Source: Microbacterium paraoxydans
Lineage (GTDB): Bacteria > Actinomycetota > Actinomycetes > Actinomycetales > Microbacteriaceae
Length of the DNA stretch: 64,000 bases
Reading direction: 5' to 3'
Assembly: GCF_900105335.1 (NCBI RefSeq)
Contig: NZ_LT629770.1
Location: forward strand, 62,001 to 126,000
The position numbers and the translations under genes were made by a program. The notes beneath the pieces were generated by a model. It had not been told where the DNA came from. It saw only the letters and a list, made by a program, of their open reading frames with translations, and made no database searches. This document shows, in pieces, positions 6,952-17,239 of this stretch (position 1 is its first letter; every line of letters begins with the position of its first letter).

Positions 6952-7293
6952 TTAGGACCGCGTGAGAGCGCTCTCGCTGCCGTCCGACAGCTGCTGCTCC
7001 GCAGGCTCGGGGACGAGGTACAGACCGCTCGGGGCGTTGGCGGTGAATGCGAGGGCCTCGATCCAGGCGCGGTTGACGCTGGGCTGGCGACTGCCGTGGT
7101 ACTTGTACACGAGCGAGCTGCCGGCATGGATCCAGACCGTCGTCCGGCCGCCGCCCATGCTGACGTCGTCCTTCCACGTGAAGCCGAAGGGCTCGCCACG
7201 GCGGAGCTTCGCGGTCATGACCAGCTGGATGTGAGTGAGAGCGCGGTCTTCGATATCGACCTTGACGCTGTTCTCGTAGATGAACTTGCCCAT
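6952..7293 (-). CDS. DUF7882-type protein (paralogue 2)
   Basis: This 113-residue protein starts MGKFIYENSVKVDIEDRALT and shares with the protein at 3919-4233 the motifs EDRAL, KLRRGEPFGFTW, TTVWIHAGSSLVYKY and WIEALAFTAN. A C-terminal extension (PEPAEQQLSDGS) is polar. The family is confined to Microbacteriaceae-like actinobacteria and has no known role. AGAAGGGA lies upstream of ATG 7293. The 145 bases upstream, to the end of the SRAP gene, presumably hold its promoter; I see no clear hexamers. Confidence 0.75.
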   Translation of the reverse strand: MGKFIYENSVKVDIEDRALTHIQLVMTAKLRRGEPFGFTWKDDVSMGGGRTTVWIHAGSSLVYKYHGSRQPSVNRAWIEALAFTANAPSGLYLVPEPAEQQLSDGSESALTRS

Positions 7294-7438
7294 TGCAAGA
7301 TTCCCTTCTCGCCACGGGAACCTGTGCGAAGAGGCGCGGACGCGATGACCGCTGGTGTGGGGTGTGCTCAGCGTGTCACACTTCTGCCCGTTCTCCTACC
7401 CGACCGGGGTGTCGTGCGTCGTCGCGTGTCTCCCTGTT

Positions 7439-8131
7439 TCAGGCCACCGGATCGAGAAGCGTGGGATCGGACGGGTCGACGGTGCGCGTGTTGCTCACCT
7501 TGCGGCCCACGACGTGTCCGCGGAGCGTCGCCGCGACATCGGCGGAGGTGTGATCGAGCATCGCCAGCGTGTCGAGCTTGGTCTGCCCGGTGAGCTTCTC
7601 CGGTGTGAGCCACGCGTCCCAGGTGTCGGGAGTCAGGAAGGCGGGCATCCGGTCGTGCACCTCCCCACCGGCGTCGCGTGCCTCCCGCGTGACGACGACG
7701 AAGCAGCGCACCTTCTCTCCTTCGTGCTCCATCGACCAGGTGAGGCCGGCGGCGGCGAGCAGGCCGTCACCGTGGAGGAAGTGCGGGGTCTTGTGGCCCT
7801 TCTCGCCCGTCCATTCGAAGTACCCGCGCATCGGGACGAGGCACCGCGCGGCGGAGAACGCCGGCGCCCAGAACCCGGCGGCGAGCTTCTCCATCCGGGC
7901 GTTGATCAGCGGGGCGCGCTGCGGACGGTTGGGGGGACTCTGCCAGTCCCACCTCACGAGTTCGAGGATGCGGCCCTCGCCGCGGTCCCGGACGATGGGG
8001 GCGCTCTCGGTGGGCGCGATCGAGTAGGCGCCGTGCCAGGACTTCCACCAGTCCTCCGGGCGGCCGCCCTCGGCGACGAACTCCTGGATCAGCTCGTCCG
8101 TCGCCGCGTCGTTCGCGAATCGTCCGCACAT
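7439..8131 (-). CDS. yedK: SOS response-associated peptidase (SRAP/YedK/HMCES family)
   Basis: This 230-residue protein begins MCGRFAND, so Cys2 becomes the N-terminal nucleophile after Met removal. Other family motifs are present: INARMEKL, the catalytic Glu in RGYFEWTG, and the His of VHDRMPAFL. SRAP proteins form a thiazolidine crosslink with abasic sites in single-stranded DNA and shield them from strand cleavage. I start at ATG 8131 because the upstream extension of the frame would bury the catalytic Cys. It is apparently monocistronic. Confidence 0.9.
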   Translation of the reverse strand: MCGRFANDAATDELIQEFVAEGGRPEDWWKSWHGAYSIAPTESAPIVRDRGEGRILELVRWDWQSPPNRPQRAPLINARMEKLAAGFWAPAFSAARCLVPMRGYFEWTGEKGHKTPHFLHGDGLLAAAGLTWSMEHEGEKVRCFVVVTREARDAGGEVHDRMPAFLTPDTWDAWLTPEKLTGQTKLDTLAMLDHTSADVAATLRGHVVGRKVSNTRTVDPSDPTLLDPVA

Positions 8132-8213
8132 GTCGTCGCCTCCGTCTCGCCGGTCGCTCGCGCCGCGGCCCGCATCGCCTCCATCATGAGGCATGGCGCG
8201 GACATCCGGGGTG

Positions 8214-8696
8214 TCAGACCACGTCGATCACGGTGCCGCCGGTCAGATCCGACAGCTGGGCGAAGGTCAGCGGCATGACGGTGTGCGGGTGGCCGGCCGC
8301 CGCCCAGACCACGTCGTTTACCTGCAGGGCACTGTCGATGAAGGTGGGGAGGGGCGTGGGGTGGCCGACGGGCGCCACTCCGCCGATCGCCTGTCCGGTG
8401 GCCTCACGGACGACGGCGGGCGGAGCCATGACCACCGCACGCGCCCCGATGCTCCGCGCGAGGACCGCGAGATCCGCGCGGTGCCCGCCGCTGGTCATGA
8501 CGAGGACGGGACGGCCATCGGCGAGGAAGACGAGGCTGTTGGCGATCGCTGCGACGTCGCAGCCGATGGCGGCGGCGGCCTCCGCGGCGGTGCGGGCGGA
8601 GTCGGGAAGGACCCGGATCTCGGTCTCCACGCCGGCGGCGTGGAGGTGTTCCTGCACCCGTCGGCTGCGCTCGGGGAGGGGAGGGGCGTCGGTCAT
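8214..8696 (-). CDS. YbaK/EbsC family aminoacyl-tRNA deacylase-like protein
   Basis: This 160-residue protein fits the YbaK/ProX editing-domain fold. Diagnostic segments are a helix with RTAAEAAAAIGCDVAAIANS, then LVMTSGGHRADL, and a Gly-rich GQAIGGVAPVGHPTPLPTFI with the conserved GGVAPVG loop. Proteins of this family hydrolyse mischarged tRNAs such as Cys-tRNA-Pro or Ala-tRNA-Pro in trans. The exact substrate cannot be read from the sequence. ATG at 8696; the next gene on the same strand ends at 8719, but the genes are tail to head, so this gene lies downstream of the MFS gene and may share its transcript. Confidence 0.8.
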   Translation of the reverse strand: MTDAPPLPERSRRVQEHLHAAGVETEIRVLPDSARTAAEAAAAIGCDVAAIANSLVFLADGRPVLVMTSGGHRADLAVLARSIGARAVVMAPPAVVREATGQAIGGVAPVGHPTPLPTFIDSALQVNDVVWAAAGHPHTVMPLTFAQLSDLTGGTVIDVV

Positions 8697-8718
8697 GTCC
8701 CCACGGTAGCCGAGCGGG

Positions 8719-9957
8719 TCAGCCGGCGTCGCCGACGAGGATCGCCGCCGCGTCCTCGGTGGCCACGTCGCCCGGCTCGTCGTCGATGTGCGCGAGGACC
8801 TTCCGGCCGAGGAGGATCGTCAGTGCGGCCAGCAGGACCGCGGCGGCGGCGAAGAGATACGGCACCGTCGCGCTGAACAGGTGCCACAGCAGAGCCGCGA
8901 TCGGCGGGGCCATCGCGCCGCCGAGGAAGCGGACCGCGGAGTAGGCCGAGGAGGCGACGGAGCGGGGGAGGTCGGTCGCCTCCATCACGGCTTCGGTCAG
9001 CACGGTGTTCATGACGCCGAGGAGCAGGCCGCCCACGATGATGCACACGACGAGAGCGGCAGGTTCGGCGACCACCAGCCCCGCGACGACGAGGTCGACG
9101 GCGAGCAGCGGCAGCACGGTGAGGATGACGTGGGTCCTCGGCATCCGGCGCATCAGCACCGGCGCGACCCACACGCTGGTGATCGCGAGGGCGACACCCC
9201 AGCCGAAGAACGTCAGGCCGATGCCCATCGCTCCGAAGCCCAGGGGGAAGGGCGAGAACGCGAGCAGCACGAAGAAGCCGATGTTGTAGAACAGGGCGGC
9301 CACGGCGAGGATCGCGAGCGCGGGACGGCGCAGAGCCGTGAAAGGGGCGGAGAACTTCACCGGCGTGCGCTTCTCGCCCGGCCCCCGCAGCAGCACGAGC
9401 ACGGCGATGAAGGCGATGGCCATCAGGGCCACGACGCCGAAGAACGGTCCTCGCCAGCTCTGCTCACCGAGGATGCCGCCGAGCAGGGGACCCACGGCGA
9501 TGCCGAGGCCGAGCGCCGCCTCGTACAGCACGATGGCCGCGCTGCTGCCGCCGGATGCGGCACCGACGATCGTGGCCAGCGCCGTCGAGATGAACAGCGC
9601 GTTGCCCAGCCCCCAGCCGGCACGGAAGCCGATGACCGCGTCGACGCTGCCGCTGATCGCGCAGAGGAAGGCGAACACGACGATCAGGCCGAGACCGACG
9701 AGGAGCGTGGCCTTGGCGCCGATCCGGCTGGAGATCCAGCTGGTGACGAGCATCGCGAGGCCGGTGACGAGGAGGTAGCTGGTGAACAGCAGTTCCGTCT
9801 CGACCGGCGTGGCCTCGAGCGACTCCGCGATCGCCGGGAGGATGGGGTCGACGAGTCCGATCCCCATGAAGGCGACGACGCACGCGAAGGCGACGGCCCA
9901 TACCTGGGCGGGCTGCCGCCAGACCGAGGGGGCGGGGGATGCGGGGGCGGTGTTCAA
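8719..9957 (-). CDS. MFS drug-exporter-like transporter (DHA1 type)
   Basis: This encodes 412 residues with 12 predicted membrane segments and the antiporter motif A-like SSRIGAKATLLVGLGL after TM2. The opening GIGLVDPILPAIAESL is typical of DHA1 multidrug exporters. A long open frame continues upstream, but translation most likely starts at TTG 9957: AGGAGA lies 6 bases before it and the TTG overlaps the TGA of the marR-like gene (TTGA). The tight coupling to a MarR repressor suggests inducible efflux of a toxic compound. The substrate is unknown. Confidence 0.85.
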   Translation of the reverse strand: MNTAPASPAPSVWRQPAQVWAVAFACVVAFMGIGLVDPILPAIAESLEATPVETELLFTSYLLVTGLAMLVTSWISSRIGAKATLLVGLGLIVVFAFLCAISGSVDAVIGFRAGWGLGNALFISTALATIVGAASGGSSAAIVLYEAALGLGIAVGPLLGGILGEQSWRGPFFGVVALMAIAFIAVLVLLRGPGEKRTPVKFSAPFTALRRPALAILAVAALFYNIGFFVLLAFSPFPLGFGAMGIGLTFFGWGVALAITSVWVAPVLMRRMPRTHVILTVLPLLAVDLVVAGLVVAEPAALVVCIIVGGLLLGVMNTVLTEAVMEATDLPRSVASSAYSAVRFLGGAMAPPIAALLWHLFSATVPYLFAAAAVLLAALTILLGRKVLAHIDDEPGDVATEDAAAILVGDAG

Positions 9958-10391
9958 CGGATGTCTCCTGTCCGGTCGGCAGAGGTGTGGGCGGCGAGGA
10001 TCTCGGCCGCACGGGTGAGGGCATGCCAGTCGTCGTCGTCGAGGTCGGCGAACCGCGGTGCGATCGTCTCCCGGAACTCGGAGCGCCAAGCGGCCAGGGC
10101 CGCCGTGCCGTCGGGGGTCGCGGCGACGACGGTGGCACGGGAATCGTCGGGATCGGGGGAGCGGCGGATGAGGCCCTCGCGTTCGAGGGCGCCGAGCAGC
10201 CGGGTCATGCCGGGCTGTGTCGTGCGGGCTGCCGCGGCGAGCTCGCCGACGCGATGGGGGCCTGACTGGTCGAGCAGGCTGAGCACCCGCCACTGCGCGG
10301 CGGGGGCCTCGTTCCCCGCGTCTTGGGCGGCGATGCGACCCAGCGCGTAGCCCGACAGGACGAGCGACGGGATGACCTCGGAGCGATTCAT
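9954..10391 (-). CDS. MarR family transcriptional regulator
   Basis: This 145-residue protein has the winged-helix MarR layout: AAQWRVLSLLDQ, recognition region ELAAAARTTQPGMTRLLGAL and the wing with DPDDSRATVVAATPDG. MarR proteins are dimeric repressors released by small ligands. It starts at ATG 10391 and is translationally coupled to the MFS exporter by a TTGA overlap. A short inverted repeat lies just upstream of its start, so autorepression of the whole marR-MFS unit is likely. The open frame upstream of ATG 10391 has no protein-like content. Confidence 0.85.
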   Translation of the reverse strand: MNRSEVIPSLVLSGYALGRIAAQDAGNEAPAAQWRVLSLLDQSGPHRVGELAAAARTTQPGMTRLLGALEREGLIRRSPDPDDSRATVVAATPDGTAALAAWRSEFRETIAPRFADLDDDDWHALTRAAEILAAHTSADRTGDIR

Positions 10392-10403
10392 ACCAGAAAG
10401 TAT

Positions 10404-10417
10404 ATACCTTTGGGTAT
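10404..10417. promoter_or_regulatory. Putative MarR operator / promoter
   Basis: ATACC (10404-10408) and GGTAT (10413-10417) form an inverted repeat spaced by 4 bases, 12 bases upstream of the marR-like start. It is set in an A/T-rich patch unlike the GC-rich surroundings, which could also supply the -10 element. Confidence 0.45.
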
Positions 10418-10426
10418 GTATCGAGG

Positions 10427-11215
10427 TCACCGTCGGGCGTGCGCGATCCTCGCGGAGAGCTGATGCGCGTGCGCGAGGAGGATCCGGCCCAGCTCGGCCT
10501 GACGCTCCGGGCCGAAGCGGAACGCGACACCGGTGAGGCTGAGGGCCCACTCCGGGCGTCCGGCGCGGTCGAACACGGCCGCGCCGAGGCCCCAGCTCCC
10601 CTCGACGATCAGGCCGGGGTTGACGGCGAACCCGCGCTCCTTCGTCTCGGCGAGGCGCTTCCGCAGCGGGCGCTCGCCATGAGCGCGTCCCCAGTTCTCG
10701 ACGAGCTCCGGATGGCGCTCCAGGTAGGCATCCACATCGTGGTCGGGGAGGAAGGCGAGGATCGCCAGGCCCGCGCTCGCCACGCCGAGCGGGAAGCGCA
10801 CTCCCTCGCTCAGCACGAACGAGCGGATGGGGAACGAGCCCTCTTCCCGCAGCAGGCAGACCGTCTCGTCCGCGCGGCGGACGGAGAAGAATGCGCTCTC
10901 CTCGGTCTTCACCGCGAGCGACCGCACGATGTCCCGGGCCAGGGCGGTCACGTCGTATCGAGCGGCAGCCACGGACCCCATGAGGAAGAGCTCGGGTCCC
11001 GGCATCCAGCGCGTGCTGTCGGCGTCGCGGTCCACGAGTCCCTCCGCGCGGAGGGCACTGAGCAGGCGATGTGTGGTGGGTCGGGAGAGCCCGGCGCGTG
11101 CCGCGAGCTCCTGCAGGGTGGCGCCGTCGGTGCCGGCCGCCGTCACCAGGCGCAAAAGCCGAGCCGCCCGCGCGACGGCCTGAGTGCCGGGGACGGCGTT
11201 CGTCACAGTGTCCAC
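10427..11215 (-). CDS. IclR family transcriptional regulator
   Basis: This protein of about 262 residues has an N-terminal winged helix (AVARAARLLRLVTAAG, ATLQELAARAGLSRPTTHRL) and a C-terminal IclR effector-binding domain ending in REWAL-type strands (PEWALSLTGVAFRFG). It is divergent from scoA-scoB-thiolase, so it probably controls them in response to a pathway acid. No Shine-Dalgarno is seen; starts GTG 11215 and GTG 11206 are both possible and GTG 11215 lies inside a palindrome, which suggests a leaderless transcript. The frame continues antisense through scoA and that part is a shadow. Confidence 0.85.
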   Translation of the reverse strand: MDTVTNAVPGTQAVARAARLLRLVTAAGTDGATLQELAARAGLSRPTTHRLLSALRAEGLVDRDADSTRWMPGPELFLMGSVAAARYDVTALARDIVRSLAVKTEESAFFSVRRADETVCLLREEGSFPIRSFVLSEGVRFPLGVASAGLAILAFLPDHDVDAYLERHPELVENWGRAHGERPLRKRLAETKERGFAVNPGLIVEGSWGLGAAVFDRAGRPEWALSLTGVAFRFGPERQAELGRILLAHAHQLSARIAHARR

Positions 11216-11250
11216 ATCGTGGACGCTAGTGGTGCGGGCGTCCACATCGC
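11210..11250. promoter_or_regulatory. Putative IclR operator in the divergent promoter region
   Basis: GTCCACATCGTGGAC (11210-11224) is a perfect palindrome with 6-bp arms and a 3-base centre. A second half copy, GTCCACATCGC, begins 30 bp further on at 11240. Two sites three helical turns apart between the iclR-like gene and scoA fit cooperative binding by a tetrameric IclR regulator. Confidence 0.55.
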
Positions 11251-11318
11251 AAGAGGGTGCTGGCCGTGGCTCCGCCGGGGCGAGAGGCTGGAGGGGACAC
11301 GGAACCGAAGGAGCAGAC

Positions 11319-12092
11319 GTGATCGACAAGCAATGGGAGTCCGCGGCCGCCGCGGTCGCCGACATCCCGGACGGCGCCTCGCTCGCGGTCGGAGGCTTCG
11401 GGCTCTCCGGGAACCCGATCGCCCTCATCGAAGCGCTCCTCGCCCAGGGCACGACCGACCTGAGCGTCGTCAGCAACAACTGCGGGGTGGACGACTGGGG
11501 GCTCGGCATCCTGCTCGCCGCGCAGCGCATCCGGAAGATGACGTCGTCGTACGTGGGGGAGAACAAGGAGTTCGAGCGGCAGTTCCTGTCCGGGGAGCTC
11601 GAGCTGGAGCTGACCCCGCAGGGCACGCTCGCCGAGAAGCTGCGGGCGGGAGGATCCGGAATCGCGGCGTTCTTCACCCAGACGGGCGTCGGCACCCAGG
11701 TGGCCGAGGGCGGTCTGCCTCGCCGGTACCACGCCGATGGCTCGATCGCGGTGGCCTCGCCGCCCAAGGATGTACGCACGTTCACGGTGCACGGCGAACC
11801 GCGCGAGTTCGTGCTGGAGGAGGCGATCACCACCGACTTCGCCCTGGTCCACGCGGTCCGCGGCGACCGGCACGGCAACCTCGTGTTCCGGAAGGCGGCG
11901 CGGAACTTCAACCCGCTCGCCGCGATGGCCGGGCGCGTGTGCATCGCGCAGGTGGAGCGGCTCGTCGAACCGGGAGAGCTCGACCCGGACGCGATCCACC
12001 TGCCCGGCGTCTTCGTGCACCGGATCGTCGAAGTCGGCGAGGACATCCCCCAGCGCATCGAGCGACGGACCGTCGCCGCGGAAGGAGCCTGA
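11319..12092 (+). CDS. scoA: 3-oxoacid CoA-transferase subunit A
   Basis: The 257-residue protein has the subunit A signature [20 protein letters not shown] and the GGFGLSG loop near the N-terminus, typical of succinyl-CoA:acetoacetate CoA-transferase. With subunit B it moves CoA from succinyl-CoA to acetoacetate (or another 3-oxoacid). The GTG start at 11319 follows AAGGAG with 5 bases spacing. It is the first gene of a three-gene operon with scoB and a thiolase, divergent from an IclR regulator. The closely related PcaI (3-oxoadipate) is the alternative, but the [13 protein letters not shown] motif favours ScoA. Confidence 0.85.
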   Translation: MIDKQWESAAAAVADIPDGASLAVGGFGLSGNPIALIEALLAQGTTDLSVVSNNCGVDDWGLGILLAAQRIRKMTSSYVGENKEFERQFLSGELELELTPQGTLAEKLRAGGSGIAAFFTQTGVGTQVAEGGLPRRYHADGSIAVASPPKDVRTFTVHGEPREFVLEEAITTDFALVHAVRGDRHGNLVFRKAARNFNPLAAMAGRVCIAQVERLVEPGELDPDAIHLPGVFVHRIVEVGEDIPQRIERRTVAAEGA

Positions 12093-12093
12093 C

Positions 12094-12762
12094 ATGGCGC
12101 TCACGAGAGACCAGATGGCCGCGCGTGCGGCGGCCGAGCTGCCGGACGGCGCGTATGTGAACCTCGGCATCGGCCTGCCCACCCTCGTGCCGAACCACGT
12201 CCCGTCCGACGTGACCGTGGTGCTGCAGTCGGAGAACGGCATCCTCGGGGTCGGGCCCTATCCGCGGGAGGCCGACGTCGACCCGGATCTCATCAACGCG
12301 GGGAAGGAGACGGTGACCACGCTGCCCGGGGCGGCGTTCTTCGACTCCGCCCTCAGCTTCGGCATGATCCGCGGCGGGAAGATCGATGCCGCGATCCTCG
12401 GGGCGATGCAGGTCTCCGCCTCGGGAGATCTCGCGAACTGGATGATCCCCGGCAAGATGGTCAAGGGCCCCGGGGGCGCGATGGACCTCGTGCACGGCGC
12501 CGGACGGGTGATCGTGCTGATGGAGCACGTCGCCAAGGACGGCTCGGCGAAGATCGTCGACGCCTGCACGCTGCCGTTGACCGGACGCGGCGTCGTGGAC
12601 CGGATCATCACGGACCTCGCGGTGATCGACGTGACGCCGGACGGGCTCGTCCTGGTCGAGCTCGCGCCCGATGTCACGGTGGAGCAGGTGCGGCACGCCA
12701 CGGAGCCGCCTCTCCGCCTCGCCCCGGAACTGGACAACGGAAGGACCGAGATCAATGAGTGA
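12094..12762 (+). CDS. scoB: 3-oxoacid CoA-transferase subunit B
   Basis: This 222-residue subunit contains the catalytic glutamate in SENGILG (Glu47), which forms the glutamyl-CoA intermediate, and the conserved [15 protein letters not shown] and [19 protein letters not shown] segments. It begins 1 base after the scoA stop, with GAAGGAG as ribosome-binding site inside the end of scoA. It overlaps the thiolase start by 8 bases. Strict coupling of the three genes supports one pathway: activation of acetoacetate and then cleavage to acetyl-CoA. Confidence 0.87.
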   Translation: MALTRDQMAARAAAELPDGAYVNLGIGLPTLVPNHVPSDVTVVLQSENGILGVGPYPREADVDPDLINAGKETVTTLPGAAFFDSALSFGMIRGGKIDAAILGAMQVSASGDLANWMIPGKMVKGPGGAMDLVHGAGRVIVLMEHVAKDGSAKIVDACTLPLTGRGVVDRIITDLAVIDVTPDGLVLVELAPDVTVEQVRHATEPPLRLAPELDNGRTEINE

Positions 12763-13939
12763 GAACGATGTCGTCATCGTCGCCGCGGCGCGCACCCCGC
12801 AGGGGCGGCTGAAGGGGCAGCTCGCCGCCTTCACCGCGCCGCAGCTGGGGTCGTTCGCGATCCGCGGTGCGCTGGAGCAGGGCGGAGTGGACCCGGCTGA
12901 CGTCGACGCGGTCATCGTGGGACAGGTGCTGGCCGCGGGGTCTGGTCAGAACGCCGCCCGTCAGGCCGCCATCGGCGCGGGAATCGGCTGGGACGTCCCC
13001 GCCCACTCCGTGAACAAGGTCTGCCTGTCCGGGCTCACGGCCGTGATCGACGCGGCGCGCATGATCCGGACCGGGGACGCCGAGGTCGTCGTCGCCGCCG
13101 GCATGGAGTCGATGACCCGAGCACCCCATCTGCTCATGGGATCGCGCGAGGGCTGGACCTACGGCACCGTCGAGGTCCTCGACCACATGGCCTACGACGG
13201 GCTGACGGACGCCTACGACCGGGAGAGCATGGGCGCGTCCACGGAACGGCACAACGCGCGCTACGAACTCACCCGGGAGGCCCAGGACCAGGTCGCCGCG
13301 CTCTCGCATCAGCGCGCCGCCGCCGCGCAGGAGAGCGGTGTGCTCGACGCGGAGATCGTCGCCGTCGAGGTGCCGCAGCGCCGGGGCGAACCGGTGCGCG
13401 TGACCAGGGACGAGGGCGTGCGCCCCGAGACGACGGTGGAGACCCTCGCGGGACTGCGAGCCGCCTTCGCCGAGGGTGGCTCGATCACGGCGGGTAACTC
13501 GTCCCAGATCTCGGACGGCGCCTCCGCCGTGGTCGTCACGACGCGGGCGACCGCCGAGGCCAAGGGCTGGGCGGTGCTCGTGACCGTCGGCGCGAGCGGC
13601 CAGACCGCCGGCCCGGACAACTCGCTCCAGGCGCAGCCGGCGCGAGCGATCGAGCAGGCGTGCCGGAAACAGGGCATCACCCCGCAGGACCTCGACCTCG
13701 TGGAGATCAACGAGGCGTTCGGGGCCGTCGTGGCCCGCTCGCAGACCGAGCTCGGGCTGGACGGTGAGATCGTCAACGTGCACGGCGGCGGCATCGCGAT
13801 CGGTCATCCGATCGGTGCCTCCGGCAACCGTCTCGTGGTGCACGTCGCGCACGAGCTGGCCCGCCGGGGAGGCGGAACCGCGGCGGTCGGCCTGTGCGGC
13901 GGCGGCGGTCAGGGCGAGGCGCTCATCCTCACGCGCTGA
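12755..13939 (+). CDS. Acetyl-CoA C-acetyltransferase / 3-ketoacyl-CoA thiolase
   Basis: This 394-residue thiolase has the nucleophilic Cys90 (NKVCLSGL), the active-site His351 ([11 protein letters not shown]) and the second Cys381 ([11 protein letters not shown]). It cleaves a 3-oxoacyl-CoA with CoA; next to scoAB the likely substrate is acetoacetyl-CoA, giving two acetyl-CoA. Its ATG lies within the last codons of scoB (ATGAGTGA overlap). A beta-ketoadipyl-CoA thiolase (PcaF) role cannot be excluded from sequence alone. A weak TGACGC/GCGTCA hairpin follows near the convergent gene. Confidence 0.85.
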   Translation: MSENDVVIVAAARTPQGRLKGQLAAFTAPQLGSFAIRGALEQGGVDPADVDAVIVGQVLAAGSGQNAARQAAIGAGIGWDVPAHSVNKVCLSGLTAVIDAARMIRTGDAEVVVAAGMESMTRAPHLLMGSREGWTYGTVEVLDHMAYDGLTDAYDRESMGASTERHNARYELTREAQDQVAALSHQRAAAAQESGVLDAEIVAVEVPQRRGEPVRVTRDEGVRPETTVETLAGLRAAFAEGGSITAGNSSQISDGASAVVVTTRATAEAKGWAVLVTVGASGQTAGPDNSLQAQPARAIEQACRKQGITPQDLDLVEINEAFGAVVARSQTELGLDGEIVNVHGGGIAIGHPIGASGNRLVVHVAHELARRGGGTAAVGLCGGGGQGEALILTR

Positions 13940-13960
13940 CGCGGGAGGCGCGGGGGTGCG

Positions 13961-14260
13961 TCAGGACCGCTTGTCCTGGGCGTGCCCCTGCGCGTCGGCG
14001 AGGGCCTTCTGCGAACGGAACTGCAGACGCTGCGCCTTCTTGGACTTCTTCACCGACTGCGGGGAGTCCGCGTCCACCGGCACGCCGTGGCGTTCGCGGC
14101 GCATGTCGACGACCGCGCCGACCGCGAGCGCCATCGTGATGCCCCAGCTCACCCACGACAGGAGCGAGCGCCAGGTGATGGGTTCGTTGCGGGTGCCGCG
14201 CAGCAGCGAGATCCCAGCCGAGATCGCGGCGACGAGTCCGGTGCTGAAGAGGTAGCGCAT
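13961..14260 (-). CDS. Small membrane protein, 99 residues
   Basis: The protein from ATG 14260 (MRYLFSTGLVAAISAGISLL) has two hydrophobic segments (about residues 5-18 and 33-48) followed by a basic, Gln/Lys-rich cytoplasmic tail (KKSKKAQRLQFRSQKALADA). No family is recognised. It is convergent with the thiolase gene and divergent from the MFS gene at 14468. The 207 bases between the two starts contain a TTGACA (14302-14307), but no -10 at a proper distance, so I do not call a promoter. Confidence 0.6.
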   Translation of the reverse strand: MRYLFSTGLVAAISAGISLLRGTRNEPITWRSLLSWVSWGITMALAVGAVVDMRRERHGVPVDADSPQSVKKSKKAQRLQFRSQKALADAQGHAQDKRS

Positions 14261-14467
14261 GCCCCTACGGTACCCGCAGCCGGGGTGCGCGGGCCGGAGC
14301 CTTGACAAGCCGGGGGAGAGGCTGGCAGGGCGCCCGCCCAGGGGCACCGGATATCATGGAAGGGTCGCGGTTCGCCCGCGGCCGCAGAAACCGTGTATCT
14401 ACCGGCCGTCGGCGTCTCCGGCGGACAGCGGCGGCACCCGACATCGCGTCGTCGACGCGCGAGAGCC

Positions 14468-15724
14468 ATGACACACGCCAGCACCACGCCCGATACCGCC
14501 GAGCCGAGCCTCTTCCGCCTCGCCGGCCTGCCCTACTTCCTGATCGCGTTCATCGCGCGTCTGCCCTTCGCCATGATGGTGGTCGGTGTGCTGACCGTCG
14601 TCGTATCGGCGCGGGAATCCCTGTCCCTCGGCGGGCTCACGTCCGCTGCGGTCGGTCTCGGCACCGCCTGCTTCGGTCCGCTCCTGGGCGCCGCCGCCGA
14701 CCGCTTCGGCCAGCGCACGGTCCTCCTCGCGCTCGCCGTGGGCAACGCGGCGATGCTCCTGCTCTTCACCGCGGTGGTCTATGGTCCGGCCGCCGACGGC
14801 TTCGTGCTTCTCACCGCGATCGGCATCGGCGCGACGGCCCCGCAGGTGGCGCCGCTCTCGCGCTCCCGTCTGGTCACGATCATCGGCGAGCGGATGCCGG
14901 CGGAGCGCCGCGCCCGCACGGTCTCCGGCACGATGGCGTACGAGTCGGCCGCCGACGAGACCGTCTTCGTGTTCGGTCCTTTCCTCGTGGGTGTCCTCGC
15001 CTCGGCACTCGCGCCCTGGGCGCCGCTGGTCGGCGCCGCCGTGCTGACCCTGGTGTTCGTCGGGGCCTTCGCGCTGCACCCGAGCGGACGGCATGTGTCG
15101 CAGGACCGCACCGAGGACGGCCGGGCGCCGTCCGCCGTGTCCGAGCTGTTCCGGCCGCAGCTCCTCATCGTCGTCCTCGGCATCCTGGGAGTCGGCATCT
15201 TCTTCGGGACCATGCTCACCTCGCTCACGTCGTTCATGGCCGACCTCGGTGCCCCGGAGCAGGCGGGCCTGCTGTACGGCGTGATGGGCGTCGGCTCCGC
15301 GCTGCTGGCCCTGGGTGTCGCGTGGCTCCCCGCGCGGTTCTCGCTCCGGGCGCGATGGCTCGTGTTCTCCGGAGTCCTCCTCGCCGGCTCGCTGCTGCTC
15401 GGCATCGTCGACTCGCCGGCGGGGATGATGCTCGCCCTGGCCATCATGGGCATCGGCATCGGTCCGACCCTCGTCACCCAGTACAGCTTCGGAGCGGCGC
15501 GGAGCCCCCGTGGCCGGTCGGCGACGGTGATGACGATGCTCGGCTCCGGGGTGATCGTCGGCCAGTCGATCGGTGCCGCGGTGGCGGGGGAGATCGCGGA
15601 GAGCCTCGGCACGTCGGCCGCCCTCGTGCTTCCGATGATCGCGGCCGGCATCGCGTTCGCGGCGGGTCTCGCCAACTGGGCCCTCAGCGGTCTGCACCGC
15701 GGAACGTCCGCTGTCAAGGCCTGA
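14468..15724 (+). CDS. MFS transporter
   Basis: This encodes 418 residues with 12 predicted membrane segments. It has the MFS motif A region AAADRFGQRTVLLALAVGNA after TM2, and a second-half repeat GSALLALGVAWLPARFS. The subfamily is not clear; the pattern resembles actinobacterial exporters. Start ATG 14468 is preceded only by GAGAG. The otsA gene begins 65 bases downstream on the same strand, but there is no sign of functional linkage. Confidence 0.8.
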   Translation: MTHASTTPDTAEPSLFRLAGLPYFLIAFIARLPFAMMVVGVLTVVVSARESLSLGGLTSAAVGLGTACFGPLLGAAADRFGQRTVLLALAVGNAAMLLLFTAVVYGPAADGFVLLTAIGIGATAPQVAPLSRSRLVTIIGERMPAERRARTVSGTMAYESAADETVFVFGPFLVGVLASALAPWAPLVGAAVLTLVFVGAFALHPSGRHVSQDRTEDGRAPSAVSELFRPQLLIVVLGILGVGIFFGTMLTSLTSFMADLGAPEQAGLLYGVMGVGSALLALGVAWLPARFSLRARWLVFSGVLLAGSLLLGIVDSPAGMMLALAIMGIGIGPTLVTQYSFGAARSPRGRSATVMTMLGSGVIVGQSIGAAVAGEIAESLGTSAALVLPMIAAGIAFAAGLANWALSGLHRGTSAVKA

Positions 15725-15789
15725 GCGCGGACCAGCGGTCGGCGCTCATCCTCGGTAGGTTGGAAGCTCCTGGACCGAGGAGTGCCCCT

Positions 15790-17196
<1,407 letters not shown>

Positions 17197-17239
17197 CCGC
17201 CCTTCCTGCACCCCCTTCTTCCTCTCGATCGGAGACACC

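Noticed and set aside
14302..14357. TTGACA and TATCAT as a promoter for the MFS gene at 14468
   Set aside because: The two hexamers are 44 bases apart, far beyond a usable spacer.
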